64,000 bases of DNA from DATGUP01 sp035301265 (GCA_035301265.1 DATGUP010000011.1:7572-71571), one strand, 5' to 3'. Shown: positions 26,913 through 36,369, counted from the first letter of the stretch. Notes: generated from the letters alone by a model not told the origin. Translations and numbers: made by a program.

Positions 26913-27095
26913 AAGAAATTCAAATGTACAATTCATTTCCCAATTGCTTCAGAGGTTAAAGTATGATAGATCATGAGAATGTTCATTGATTCAAGGTCTT
27001 TACCCGTCTATTGATCATTTTCAATTTTTCGTACAAAATTTTTCCATCACGATAACCCTACGTCGAGTGGAAGTTTGTTTTGGCAAAGTATATAA

Positions 27096-27118
27096 AAACC
27101 CTCCAAAAAGGAGGGTTT
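27096..27118 (-). terminator. Intrinsic terminator of the second ABC importer operon
   Basis: A perfect nine-base stem (AAACCCTCC with GGAGGGTTT) with a five-base loop is followed on the minus strand by five T, ten bases past the permease stop codon. Confidence 0.88.
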
Positions 27119-27127
27119 ATCATTCGA

Positions 27128-27949
27128 TCATCCTTTCACCGATCCAGCTAGAAGACCTCTGACAAAATATTTACCAAGGAAAATGTATACAAGCAATGTC
27201 GGAAGCGCCGCAATTAATGCCCCAGCCATTTGCACGTTCCACTCCACTATCTGACTTCCAGATAAGTTTTGCAAAGCGACCATAACAGGCTGCTTGTCTG
27301 AAGTAGTGACGGTAACAGCAAATAAAAATTCATTCCAAATATTCGTAAATTGCCAGATAGCGACAACTACAAACCCGGTTATCGATAACGGGATCATAAT
27401 ATGCCTGAATATCCCTAAAAAACTCGCTCCATCGATTTTAGCTGCTTCGATCATTTGGTCGGGGATATTCGCATAAAAGTTGCGAAACATGAGCGTTGTA
27501 ATCGGTAAACCGTAGACGACATGAACTAAAATAAGTCCTGTAATCGTGTTATATAGTTCAATTTGCCGCAAAAACTGAATCATCGGAATCAAAATGCTTT
27601 GATACGGAATGAACATCCCGAACAAAATAAATGTAAAAATTGTCTCCGAACCTTTAAAACGCCATTTGGAAAGGACATAGCCGTTCATCGCGCCGAGCAG
27701 TGCTGATAAAAGTGTTGCTGGAACGACCAAGTAGATGCTGTTCATCAAATTTGGTGCCAATTTGCTAAATGCTTCGCTATACGAGCTAAAATCGATGGAT
27801 GAAGGGAGGGTCCACATTTCCGCAAGCGATACTTCATCCAATGGTTTCATACTCGTAACGAGAATCACGTATACTGGAGACAAAAAGAACAATGCAAACA
27901 ATATGAGAAGCATGTACTTAATCATTTTGCTCATCGGAAATGACCTCAT
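27128..27949 (-). CDS. ABC sugar transporter permease, MalG type (second importer)
   Basis: The 273-residue permease has six helices and the EAA loop EAAKIDGASFLGIFRHIMIPLSITG near residue 172, with the CUT1-type end VRGLLAGSVKG. The start codon overlaps the stop of the upstream permease (ATGA), so the two are translationally coupled. Sequence flavour (long FGMFIPYQSILIPMIQFL segment) is that of glucose/mannose or oligosaccharide importers. No ATPase is encoded in this operon. Confidence 0.9.
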   Translation of the reverse strand: MRSFPMSKMIKYMLLILFALFFLSPVYVILVTSMKPLDEVSLAEMWTLPSSIDFSSYSEAFSKLAPNLMNSIYLVVPATLLSALLGAMNGYVLSKWRFKGSETIFTFILFGMFIPYQSILIPMIQFLRQIELYNTITGLILVHVVYGLPITTLMFRNFYANIPDQMIEAAKIDGASFLGIFRHIMIPLSITGFVVVAIWQFTNIWNEFLFAVTVTTSDKQPVMVALQNLSGSQIVEWNVQMAGALIAALPTLLVYIFLGKYFVRGLLAGSVKG

Positions 27950-28875
27950 GATCCCTCACCCTTTCTACTGTTCCATAAGTACGGAACGATGAAAACAGCA
28001 ACTAATAAAAGCATGATGATCGCAATGGCCGCACCGTTGGCATAGTAATTGCCCCTAAATGTCGTCTCAAACATGTACACTCCTGGTACATCCGTTACAA
28101 AATTGGCCCCAGGACCTGTCATCGCATAGATCAAATCGAATATTTTCAAGGAAATATGCGCCATAATGATAACGACGCTCAATGTAATTGGCATAAGCAT
28201 CGGTAAAATCACTTTTCGATAAATTTGGAATTCACTTGCCCCGTCAACCCGTGCTGCTTCTCTTAGCTCATCAGGAATACTGCGCAGACCGGCCAGATAC
28301 ATAGCCAAAGAAAAACCGGTCATCTGCCAAACTGCTGCGATCACAACCGCAATAATGGCAACGGGCAAGCCAAACTCGATACTGCCCCACTCAAACCCCG
28401 CTAAAATAGTCGTATCGGTATACCATTTCGGTTCAATACCGAAAAACTGTAGAAAATGGTTAAACCCAGTTGACGGGTTAAGCAACCATTGCCAAACGAC
28501 CCCTGTTACAATAAACGAAAGAGCCATCGGGAATAAAAAGATATTGCGAAATAATGATTCGCCCCGCAATTTTTGATCGATTAACATAGCCAGTCCCATG
28601 CCCATTACCACAACCAGACCGATGAATAAAAGGGTGAAAAACAATGTATTGCGAAGATCAGCTTGGAAGCGGAAATCTTGAAATAAATAAATATAATTTT
28701 TAAGACCCGCAAAAGAGAAATCCGGCACAACCGTATTATAATTGCTTAAAGAAACATAACCGGTCCAGCCGATAAACCCATAAACAAATACAGCGATTAA
28801 CAATAATGATGGAAGCAAAAAGGCAACCGCTGTCCACTGATCTTTTGATATACGCTTTCTTTTTTTCCTTGCCAT
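27946..28875 (-). CDS. ABC sugar transporter permease, MalF type (second importer)
   Basis: The 309-residue permease begins with a strongly basic cytoplasmic tail (MARKKRKRISKDQW) and has six helices; the EAA loop is REAARVDGASEFQIYRKVILPMLMP near residue 206. AGAGGAGG precedes the ATG. It pairs with the MalG-like protein just downstream and takes substrate from the lipoprotein upstream, from which it is separated by a terminator-like hairpin (28962-28995). Confidence 0.9.
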   Translation of the reverse strand: MARKKRKRISKDQWTAVAFLLPSLLLIAVFVYGFIGWTGYVSLSNYNTVVPDFSFAGLKNYIYLFQDFRFQADLRNTLFFTLLFIGLVVVMGMGLAMLIDQKLRGESLFRNIFLFPMALSFIVTGVVWQWLLNPSTGFNHFLQFFGIEPKWYTDTTILAGFEWGSIEFGLPVAIIAVVIAAVWQMTGFSLAMYLAGLRSIPDELREAARVDGASEFQIYRKVILPMLMPITLSVVIIMAHISLKIFDLIYAMTGPGANFVTDVPGVYMFETTFRGNYYANGAAIAIIMLLLVAVFIVPYLWNSRKGEGS

Positions 28876-28961
28876 GTTTGCTTCCTCCTCTCATATAGTC
28901 ATTTCTATTTATCCCAATTGTCATTTGACCGCTAACATTTTGAATAATTGTCTTGCAAAAG

Positions 28962-28995
28962 GAAAAGGCTACCCGATCGAGCAGGCAGCCTTTTC
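28962..28995 (-). terminator. Attenuating hairpin between binding protein and permease genes
   Basis: GAAAAGGCT (28962-28970) and AGCCTTTTC (28987-28995) form a nine-base stem followed on the minus strand by a pyrimidine-rich tract. It lies nine bases past the lipoprotein stop codon, so it probably yields an abundant short transcript for the binding protein and less for the permeases. Confidence 0.7.
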
Positions 28996-29003
28996 ATCGG
29001 TTA

Positions 29004-30308
29004 CTACATTTCTGCTGCTGCATTTTCCAACGCCTCGATGAAATTATCGATATCTCCTTGCGTGACAAAGATGTTTACAGCTTGGTTAGCCTTCGTCAGA
29101 AAGCCTTCAGATGCAGCAGATCCGTGTGCTAAGCTCGGTACAAGGCGCGATTCTTTAAAGGCTTCCATCGCATCTTGACCGTATTCATCATATTTGTCTG
29201 GATCAGCGTCGATACGCGCAGGAATACCGCCTTTTAACGGGTTGAACACATCTTGAGCTTCAACTGAGCCAAGAAACGTCAAGAATGCCTTCACATCGTC
29301 AGGATTATCCACGCCTTTGGGCAGACCAAAAGTGTCCGTAATGACTTGAAACATACCATCGGTTTCTGGGAACGGGAAATAACCGAAATCTTCATTTGTT
29401 TCCAAATCTAAATCATTGGAAAAATACCCTTTCGCCCAGTCCCCCATATTCAACATCGCTGCCTCGCCATCCGCGACTAGTTGGGCGGAATCTTGCCAGT
29501 TACGTGAGGCGTGATCCTCATTGACGTATTCCAACATTTTTTCAAAAATTTCCACCGCCTCGACGACTCGCTCATCACTAAATTCGATCTCGCCTTTAAA
29601 CAATTTCTGATAATCGTCTGGTCCTAATACGCCAAGCAGCACGTTTTCAAAAATCTGTGTCGCCGGCCACGATTCTTTGTCACCTAATGCTAAAGGTGTG
29701 ACACCTGCTTCTTCCAATTTCTCAGCAGCTTCAAAAAACTCATCGAATGTTTCCGGTATTTCGATATCGTGTTCCTCAAACACTTTCATGTTGTAAAAAA
29801 TTGGGTTGCCGCGATGCACATTAACCGGCACGGAATAAATATTGCCATCGTCGCTGACGAGCTCGATTAATTCTTCCGGAAATTTATCCATCCAATCGTT
29901 CTCTTCGTATAAATCATTTAATGGTTCCATTTTATCAGCTTCGACCCAACTTTTATTCAGCTCTTCCCCGCCATGCACTTGAAAGGTAGAAGGCGGATCA
30001 TTCCCTTCCATTCTCGTGGCAAGAACAGCTTTAGCGTTTGTCCCGGCCCCGCCGGCTACCGCTGCATTTTCCACAGTAATATCCGGATGCTTCTCTTCAA
30101 ATAAATCGATTAATGCAAGCAGACCTTCTTCTTCACCTGCACCGGTCCACCAGCTGAAAATCTCTACTTTTCCACTCTCCCCTTCGCTGGAACCATCATC
30201 GCCGCTATTGACTGCATCCTCTTCACCGTTTCCCGATGAATCGGAACTGCATGCGGCAATGATGAGGATAAGAAATAAAAGAGCGAATAAGCGAGATATT
30301 TTCCTCAT
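29004..30308 (-). CDS. ABC sugar-binding lipoprotein (second importer)
   Basis: The 434-residue lipoprotein has a lipobox at LIIAAC (Cys about 20), a Ser/Gly/Asp-rich linker, and a cluster 1 sugar-binding fold (VEIFSWWTGAGEEEG, PSTFQVHGGEELNKSW, GDWAKGYFSNDL). The SWWTxGGE pattern resembles glucose/mannose-type binding proteins. AAAGGGGG precedes the ATG and a consensus cre site lies just upstream, so expression is expected to fall on preferred sugars. The YesM/YesN-type sensor set reads toward this gene and is a plausible inducer. Confidence 0.9.
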   Translation of the reverse strand: MRKISRLFALLFLILIIAACSSDSSGNGEEDAVNSGDDGSSEGESGKVEIFSWWTGAGEEEGLLALIDLFEEKHPDITVENAAVAGGAGTNAKAVLATRMEGNDPPSTFQVHGGEELNKSWVEADKMEPLNDLYEENDWMDKFPEELIELVSDDGNIYSVPVNVHRGNPIFYNMKVFEEHDIEIPETFDEFFEAAEKLEEAGVTPLALGDKESWPATQIFENVLLGVLGPDDYQKLFKGEIEFSDERVVEAVEIFEKMLEYVNEDHASRNWQDSAQLVADGEAAMLNMGDWAKGYFSNDLDLETNEDFGYFPFPETDGMFQVITDTFGLPKGVDNPDDVKAFLTFLGSVEAQDVFNPLKGGIPARIDADPDKYDEYGQDAMEAFKESRLVPSLAHGSAASEGFLTKANQAVNIFVTQGDIDNFIEALENAAAEM

Positions 30309-30325
30309 GTTTGCATCCCCCTTTG

Positions 30326-30339
30326 TGTTAGCGTTTGCA
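30326..30339 (-). promoter_or_regulatory. Consensus cre (CcpA) site
   Basis: On the minus strand the site reads TGCAAACGCTAACA, matching TGNAANCGNTNNCA at every fixed position. It sits 18 bases before the ATG of the second importer's lipoprotein gene, a position able to block transcription. Confidence 0.75.
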
Positions 30340-30406
30340 CCATCTATTATAAAAGAATTGCGGTGTATTTAGGGAAAATAAATTCTATATAATTTTATGG
30401 TTTTCT

Positions 30407-31837
30407 TCACTTTTTTAAGATACCTTTCTGAAACTGCCGTGGCGACTCTCCATAATACTTCTTAAAAACGCGGCTGAAATAATTAGGGTCCTTGTAGCCA
30501 ATCATAGAACTAATCTCTTTTAGTGAATAACGATTTTTCTGAATCAATTCCCTCGCTTTGTTTAACCGCAGTTTTGTCAGATAATCAATAAATGTCTCAC
30601 CAAATTCCTTCTTAAATAAATGGGAAAAATAATTCGGGCTTAAATCAACCGATCTGGCGGCATCTTCCAATGTGACATCTTGATCATAATGTTCCGACAA
30701 GTATGTTTTAATCTGGGACACATACCGCTTCGATTGATTGGCTTCATTGATTTTCATAGCACAAACATCAAGAAACCATTCCCAATCGCGACGGGAGGTA
30801 AGTGATGATAGCGAACGATTCGGCAGTATGATATGGCGTGAGTCGAGCAAATGTTTCACCCGGATGTATAAATCTTCTTGGTCTTGCCTGCGAAATAAAT
30901 GTTGCTTGTTCCGGAAAAGTACGACAGCCTGATGGCCATTTCCCTTTTCTAGATTGTGACAAATAGCAGCAATAACGTTATCGACTGACTCGGCTGGATG
31001 ATGCTTTTGTAGAAAGCCATACGGCCGTTTACCAGCATTTTTTAATTGAAAGCACGCTGTATAAGCTTCTTGATATGAACTCGGCAGTTGTTTTAGCGAC
31101 GCATAAGGATATCCTGCTCCGATATACATTCGGCTACCGGTATCAAGATACAGCTGACGTGCTAAGGTGAGGATTGCATCGTTTTTGAATGCTGTCGTAG
31201 CCGCAACAAAAACGATCACCAGCTCTTCTCTTTTCATTAATGCTGATGGATGAACGACATGCTTTTTAATGGATGTCGCTATCCGTTTTACATCCTCATT
31301 GACCTCTGGCATGAATACGAAAAAGAAACCGCATCGCATATCAGGAAACAGTTGCTTTTGTAACGCGTATGCCTCGCTAGCGATAGGATACTGCATAATA
31401 GCTTCGACAAACTTCTCTTTCTGCCAGAGTTCGGACTGGAGCCGTTCCTTTTCACGTTGTTTTTCGGCATCGATATCTTTTTTAGCGCGGAGCAATGCTT
31501 TGGCGACCTCTTCTTTTTTCCCCGGTTTCAGAATGTAGTCTTTAATACCGAAGCGCATCGCCTTTTTCGCATAAGCAAACGAATCGTAGGCAGAAATCAT
31601 GATAAATTTAATCGACGGATCGTTCGCATGAATGCGTTCAATCGCTTCTAAACCATCAATACCCGGCATTTTAATATCCATAAAAATGACATCCGGCTGG
31701 AGAATTTGCGCTTGTTCGATCGCATTCCGACCGTTCGCCGCTTCCCCGACTACGACGATATCAGAAAAATTGTCTTCGATAAACTTGCGCATCGCTTTGC
31801 GCTCGATTAATTCATCCTCAGCGATCAACACTCGCAT
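30407..31837 (-). CDS. Response regulator with AraC-type DNA-binding domain (YesN-like)
   Basis: The 476-residue protein has an N-terminal receiver domain (VLIAEDELIERKAM; phosphoacceptor Asp in VIFMDIKMPGIDG near residue 54; Lys in DYILKPG near 104), a central linker domain of about 230 residues, and two C-terminal AraC helix-turn-helix units (DAARSVDLSPNYFSHLFKKEFGE and KEISSMIGYKDPNYFSRVFKKYYG). It is the partner of the kinase immediately upstream, overlapping it by 20 bases. ATG at 31837 follows GGGAGTG; the longer frame is not supported. The adjacent sugar importer is the likely target. Confidence 0.9.
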   Translation of the reverse strand: MRVLIAEDELIERKAMRKFIEDNFSDIVVVGEAANGRNAIEQAQILQPDVIFMDIKMPGIDGLEAIERIHANDPSIKFIMISAYDSFAYAKKAMRFGIKDYILKPGKKEEVAKALLRAKKDIDAEKQREKERLQSELWQKEKFVEAIMQYPIASEAYALQKQLFPDMRCGFFFVFMPEVNEDVKRIATSIKKHVVHPSALMKREELVIVFVAATTAFKNDAILTLARQLYLDTGSRMYIGAGYPYASLKQLPSSYQEAYTACFQLKNAGKRPYGFLQKHHPAESVDNVIAAICHNLEKGNGHQAVVLFRNKQHLFRRQDQEDLYIRVKHLLDSRHIILPNRSLSSLTSRRDWEWFLDVCAMKINEANQSKRYVSQIKTYLSEHYDQDVTLEDAARSVDLSPNYFSHLFKKEFGETFIDYLTKLRLNKARELIQKNRYSLKEISSMIGYKDPNYFSRVFKKYYGESPRQFQKGILKK

Positions 31838-33269
31838 CCGAATCACTCCCATTATGCCTTTTTGGAAGATGCAAACGAACTGTTGTACCTTCTCCCTGTT
31901 TCGAGTCAATGTCAACGAGATTGTCCACTTGATAAAATAATTGCAACCGTCTAATCACGTTGGTTAGACCAATGCCCGTCGAATGCCCGACATGTTCCTC
32001 CTCTCGCCTAGCTAAAGATAAGATTTCCTCGATCGTCTCTTCGCGCATGCCGACTCCATCATCGCTTACTTCAACAATCACGTAGTTGGTCGTCGGGAAA
32101 ATCCGAATGGAAATAACTCCTCCCTCCTCGCGGCCTTCAATTCCATGGATAAACGCATTCTCTACTAAAGGTTGCAAAGTTAATCGAGGAATTTTTATAG
32201 CTAAACACGATTCATCAATACTTAATGACACATGAATCCGTTCGGAAAAACGTATTTGCTGAATGTGGAAATAACCTTTTACGACTTCCACTTCATCACC
32301 GAGAGTAACGCTTTTGTCAATGTCACCTAAATTATGGCGAAGAAGTGCGGCAACCGATTCAATCAAAGATGACGTCGAATGGGCATCCTCCAAATAAGCC
32401 ATTTTAGACATCGTATTTAATGTATTGAATAAAAAATGCGGGTTGATCTGATTTTGTAAATGCTTAATCTCCATATCCTTTAACAGTTGATCCAATTCCG
32501 ACTGATCTTTGATTTCTTCTACTAAATCATGAATATTGGCTCGCATCTGATTAAACGTATCACCGAGCAGTTTCAATTCATCATTCGATTGAATATGTAC
32601 TTTCTCTCCTTGCAAATTCCCTTGTGAAACTTCTTGCGCTGCAGCTGATAATGCATGAATCGGCTGGGTGATCCCCTTGGAAAACCATAGCGCAAAAAAT
32701 ACAGCGAGCATGATTGTCGTTAAAAACAAGAAAATAATAAACAGTAAAAAGAAATCATTCCGCTTTTGCAAATCATGATAAAACGGCTGATAGGCCGTCA
32801 GTTCAACATCGAGTAATTCCAATGTCGCTTCTTGAATGTAGCGCGCGGCATTGCGCGTTTCCTCTAAATGGTATGTATATTGTTCAATATCATCCAACAA
32901 TACAAAGCCGACGGTTAGCTCTGCCTCAAGAATAAACGATTCGAGAATGTTAAGATAATTCTTCAGTTCTATATTTTCTTTATCAGCCATCGCGTGGGCA
33001 AGCCTTTCTTTTACATGCATTAATTGTTCTCTATGTTCGGAAAATTGTGGTGTGCTACTCGGGTCAGCTTCACTGACAAAAGATTTGGTGAACATGTACA
33101 AATCATCTGACTGCTGTGAAATAGTGTTTAATAATAAAAACCGTTGAAAACTGTTATGATATGTATTCATCAGCTTGTTGGAACTGACAAAAATGGAAAT
33201 GGCCGTCCCCTGAAACAAGACTACGAAGACAAAAAAGTAGACGATTAGCTTTCCGCGAATCGTTTTCAT
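31818..33269 (-). CDS. Sensor histidine kinase, YesM type
   Basis: The 483-residue membrane kinase has an N-terminal helix (residues 8-30), an extracellular four-helix sensor region to about 170, a second helix (FLLFIIFLFLTTIMLAVFFALWF), a HAMP linker, the His_kinase block with phosphoacceptor His in LQNQINPHFLFNTLNTM near 280, and a GHKL ATPase (PLVENAFIHGIEG, VSDDGVGM, STGIGLTNV). Its start overlaps the stop of the sugar-binding protein gene by ATGA. The three genes form one coupled unit sensing an extracellular sugar. Confidence 0.92.
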   Translation of the reverse strand: MKTIRGKLIVYFFVFVVLFQGTAISIFVSSNKLMNTYHNSFQRFLLLNTISQQSDDLYMFTKSFVSEADPSSTPQFSEHREQLMHVKERLAHAMADKENIELKNYLNILESFILEAELTVGFVLLDDIEQYTYHLEETRNAARYIQEATLELLDVELTAYQPFYHDLQKRNDFFLLFIIFLFLTTIMLAVFFALWFSKGITQPIHALSAAAQEVSQGNLQGEKVHIQSNDELKLLGDTFNQMRANIHDLVEEIKDQSELDQLLKDMEIKHLQNQINPHFLFNTLNTMSKMAYLEDAHSTSSLIESVAALLRHNLGDIDKSVTLGDEVEVVKGYFHIQQIRFSERIHVSLSIDESCLAIKIPRLTLQPLVENAFIHGIEGREEGGVISIRIFPTTNYVIVEVSDDGVGMREETIEEILSLARREEEHVGHSTGIGLTNVIRRLQLFYQVDNLVDIDSKQGEGTTVRLHLPKRHNGSDSDASVDR

Positions 33270-34258
33270 TTTATTTCACCATTTTCCTGACACTGTTGTA
33301 ATTGACCTTCGTGAATAATCGTCGTTTCCGTGTGAAATACATTTTCAAGCAAATCTCTTTTTTGCAAATCAATCATAACCCGAATCGCTTCATATCCCAT
33401 ACGTTCAGGATATTGGGCAATCGTAGCATCAATTTTGCCTTCCCGTATCAATTCGCATGTCTCGGGCAATCGATCAAAAGCTGCCAAAAAGATGTTCTTA
33501 TTCGGAGCGATATCCTCCAAGCCTTCCACCATACCGACACCATCGAGTGCACTTGTTCCGACAAGCGCTGTGATTTCTGGGTGCTCTTTAAGCAACGTGT
33601 AAACTGCCCGAGCTGCACCGATTTCGGTAATATTCGACTCTTCTGTTGCAACGATCTTGATTCGTGGATATGACGCAATAGCTTCTTTAAACCCTGCCAG
33701 CCTTTCCTGTTGATTGATCGCATCGAACCGCCCTGTGATAACTCCCACATATTGCTCACCGGCCGTATTTTGAACAACGGTCTCACCCAACAGCTGTCCA
33801 GCATAATAATTATCACTGCCGACATAGGCTTTGCGTTCACTGCTTTTAACATCGGCATCAACAGTCACAATCGGTATCCCGCGCTCTACACCTTTATGAA
33901 CGAGATCAACAAAGCGCTCCCCCTCGATCCCTTGGGTGATGATCCCATCCACTTTGGCAGCAATTAAGCGATCTAACAATGTTAAGGCTTGATCGTTGTC
34001 CGCTTTTTGCGGCGCAAGATATTCTAGAAAAATATTATTCTCTTCAGCAGCCTTTTTAGCTCCCTTTTCTAGTAATCGCCAATAATCGTTATCAGCCTCT
34101 TCGGCAATGAGCGCAAAATGATACGTGTAGTTCGTTGCTTCTACCGTTTCCGTTTCGATATAAAATGTTTTGTATCCATAATAAAACATGCCCATTGCAC
34201 AAATGAAAAATATAGAAGCGCTTACAATATATAGAAAATACTTGGATCCCTTATACAT
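33266..34258 (-). CDS. Membrane-anchored sugar-binding protein (Peripla_BP_4), sensor component
   Basis: The 330-residue protein carries an uncleaved-looking N-terminal anchor (YFLYIVSASIFFICAMGMFYYGY) and a ribose/xylose-type periplasmic binding fold: FALIAEEADNDYWRLLEKGAKKAA, VDGIITQGIEG, IPIVTVDADV, YVGSDNYYAGQLLGE. No lipobox or transporter accompanies it; it is coupled to the kinase gene downstream. In comparable three-component systems such a protein presents the sugar to the kinase sensor domain rather than to a permease; that role is inferred here. Confidence 0.85.
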   Translation of the reverse strand: MYKGSKYFLYIVSASIFFICAMGMFYYGYKTFYIETETVEATNYTYHFALIAEEADNDYWRLLEKGAKKAAEENNIFLEYLAPQKADNDQALTLLDRLIAAKVDGIITQGIEGERFVDLVHKGVERGIPIVTVDADVKSSERKAYVGSDNYYAGQLLGETVVQNTAGEQYVGVITGRFDAINQQERLAGFKEAIASYPRIKIVATEESNITEIGAARAVYTLLKEHPEITALVGTSALDGVGMVEGLEDIAPNKNIFLAAFDRLPETCELIREGKIDATIAQYPERMGYEAIRVMIDLQKRDLLENVFHTETTIIHEGQLQQCQENGEIK

Positions 34259-34392
34259 CGATCCCCACCTACTTATGAGTTTGTCTTTATTTTATCATAG
34301 GTGGTAAGTTTATTTTAGAGGACACAAATATCTTAGATCGTGTTCCTGATATGATTAAAAGTTATAACCCCAACAAATATTGTAGATTAAGC

Positions 34393-34432
34393 TAAACAGC
34401 TTGTATCCAACTATTAGGACACAAGCTGTTTA
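34393..34432 (-). terminator. Probable terminator downstream of the secreted GDPD
   Basis: A perfect 12-base stem (TAAACAGCTTGT with ACAAGCTGTTTA) lies about 90 bases past the GDPD stop. The T-tract on the minus strand is weak, so efficiency is uncertain. The surrounding gap (34259-34523) has no gene. Confidence 0.55.
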
Positions 34433-34523
34433 CTCATCTCCCTTATTATTCTTTTAAATTTTATTCTAAATTATTGTAGTTAGTATAATTTCATTATTTT
34501 AAAGTCTAGAAAGTTAAGAAAGT

Positions 34524-35633
34524 CTATAATTTCCATTTTTGAATTAGTGCATTAGCGTGATCATATAAAATACTATAAACTTTATCGGAAATCTGTTTAT
34601 TTTCTTTATTTTGCTCAAGTAATGATTTAAACCCATTCATATGTTTGATTACTTTATCGGTATTTTCTTCTTTTTCATAATGATGCACTGATGTAAGATG
34701 AAGTTTTAAATCATGTTTCGCCTTTTCTCCTATTAATTCTCCTTCTTTAATGAGCTTATCTATAAGCGATTTCATTTGCTTGGCATTTGGAATTAAAAAC
34801 TCCGGATTATCTGTAATAATTCCATCAACTCCCATATCTATAAGACGATCAACCCACTCCTCATCTTTAATGGTATACGGCCAGGTCGTTAAGTTATATT
34901 GATGAATACGATCTACTGTATTTTTATCCAACAGACTTTTGTTTGGATTAATATACTTCGCATAACTAGATATACTTTCTAACATTTCATTTGTAATTTC
35001 TCCATCTTCAGCTTCTCCATGGCCAACCAGAGCCCCCGTGGGCATCGAAGGAAGAATTTCATGAAATTTTTGTACAGATTCCCAGTTGAAAGATTGAACA
35101 ATCCATTTATCATTATTAGATTCATCCATATTATGCTCTATTAATGCATCGGCTACTTTTTGTTCAATCCCTGGATAGAGTTCTGGATCCTTTAATTCAA
35201 TTAAAATACCAATGTCTTCATCGCGATATCTATCTAATACCTCCTCAAAGGATGGAACCTTTTCACCTGCGAAAGATGGATCAAACCAACTACCAGCATC
35301 CAATTGTTTAATTTCTTCGAATGTTAGATCCTTGATTTTACCTGATCCGTCAGTTGTTCTATCTACTGTTGTATCATGCATAATAATAAGCTCACCATCT
35401 TTGGTCATTTGAACATCAAGTTCAAAATAATCAGCATTTAACTCTACTGCCTTGTCAAAAGCAGCTATAGTATTTTCAGGAGCATGGGCTGATCCACCCC
35501 TGTGTCCAATAACTGTAGTTTCAATTAAATTATTGCTATTTTTAGAAGCAGAAACGCTAGTTAACGGGAAAAAGATAGAAAAACTTACGACAAAAACTGA
35601 AAGAACTAAAAATCTACTTAAAAATTTCCTCAT
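34524..35633 (-). CDS. Secreted glycerophosphodiester phosphodiesterase with FIMAH-like C-terminus
   Basis: The 369-residue enzyme has a signal peptide (MRKFLSRFLVLSVFVVSFS, cleavage after SVSA) and a GDPD TIM barrel: VIGHRGGSAHAPENT, ELDVQMTKDGELIIMHD with the metal and catalytic residues, and DGIITDNPEF at the end of the barrel. The last 75-80 residues (MKSLIDKLIKEGELIGEKAKHDL onward, with HLTSVHHYEK) match the FIMAH-type helical module common in secreted Bacillaceae proteins. It would release glycerol-3-phosphate from glycerophosphodiesters outside the cell, beside glpP and an AfuA-type importer. TGGAGGA supports ATG 35633. Confidence 0.9.
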   Translation of the reverse strand: MRKFLSRFLVLSVFVVSFSIFFPLTSVSASKNSNNLIETTVIGHRGGSAHAPENTIAAFDKAVELNADYFELDVQMTKDGELIIMHDTTVDRTTDGSGKIKDLTFEEIKQLDAGSWFDPSFAGEKVPSFEEVLDRYRDEDIGILIELKDPELYPGIEQKVADALIEHNMDESNNDKWIVQSFNWESVQKFHEILPSMPTGALVGHGEAEDGEITNEMLESISSYAKYINPNKSLLDKNTVDRIHQYNLTTWPYTIKDEEWVDRLIDMGVDGIITDNPEFLIPNAKQMKSLIDKLIKEGELIGEKAKHDLKLHLTSVHHYEKEENTDKVIKHMNGFKSLLEQNKENKQISDKVYSILYDHANALIQKWKL

Positions 35634-35684
35634 TTTTATTCCTCCACACTTTGAAATTTTTAACATGATACTGTATGCACTTTC

Positions 35685-35712
35685 TTGACAGATACTTGCT
35701 TGCTTGTATAAT
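35685..35712 (+). promoter_or_regulatory. Consensus SigA promoter of glpP
   Basis: TTGACA (35685-35690) and TATAAT (35707-35712), both perfect, are separated by 16 bases, about 36 bases before the glpP start codon. Confidence 0.8.
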
Positions 35713-35748
35713 TAATAGACAATAGAAAAACAAGGGAGTCGAGCATTG

Positions 35749-36357
35749 ATGAACATTTTGAAATATGCTCTATCTAAGTATCCGATCATCGTATCATTGA
35801 TCGATTCTGCGGATTTAGACAAAGCATTGCGGGCCGAGAGTGGCATTATTATTCTTATTCAAGCTGATATTAACACATTAGCTGATATTGCCAACAAAAT
35901 TAAAGATACAGAGAAACTCATTTTTGTTCATATGGATTTGATTAAAGGACTCAAAAGGGATCCTTCGGGCATCCAATTCCTCGCTGACCATATCGGGATT
36001 GACGGTATTGTCACGACCCATGGAAATTTGATCCAATCCGCTAAAAAATTTAATTTACTTACCATTCAGCGGGTGTTTATCCTCGATTCTGCATCAATCC
36101 GACAGGGCATAAAATCAATTCAGGATTCTCGTCCGGACGCAGTAGAAATATTACCTGGAATTGCAGTTCCGCATATTAAGGAAGAAGTTCAAATTAACAT
36201 CAAACCTCTTGTCATTGCAGCAGGACTCATCAACACAGAAGACGAAATTATTAATGTATTAAAAAATGGAGCACAAGGTGTCTCTAGCAGTTCAACGGAT
36301 GTATGGAATGTGTCTTCGATTATCAATGATAAGCTGATAAAAAACTCCACGCACTAA
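35749..36357 (+). CDS. glpP: Glycerol-3-phosphate responsive antiterminator
   Basis: The 202-residue protein matches GlpP of Bacillus: SLIDSADLDKALRAESGIIILIQADI near the start, LIFVHMDLIKGLKRDPSGIQFL near 60, GIDGIVTTHGNLIQSAKK and VEILPGIAVPHI in the middle, and VIAAGLINTEDEIINVLKNGAQGVSSSS at the end. With glycerol-3-phosphate bound, GlpP lets transcription pass leader terminators of glp genes. ATG at 35749 follows AGGGAG. It reads divergently from the secreted GDPD; the large leader hairpin at 41391-41462 is a candidate target. No glpK or glpD is in the window. Confidence 0.92.
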   Translation: MNILKYALSKYPIIVSLIDSADLDKALRAESGIIILIQADINTLADIANKIKDTEKLIFVHMDLIKGLKRDPSGIQFLADHIGIDGIVTTHGNLIQSAKKFNLLTIQRVFILDSASIRQGIKSIQDSRPDAVEILPGIAVPHIKEEVQINIKPLVIAAGLINTEDEIINVLKNGAQGVSSSSTDVWNVSSIINDKLIKNSTH

Positions 36358-36369
36358 AAAGTAATAGTA

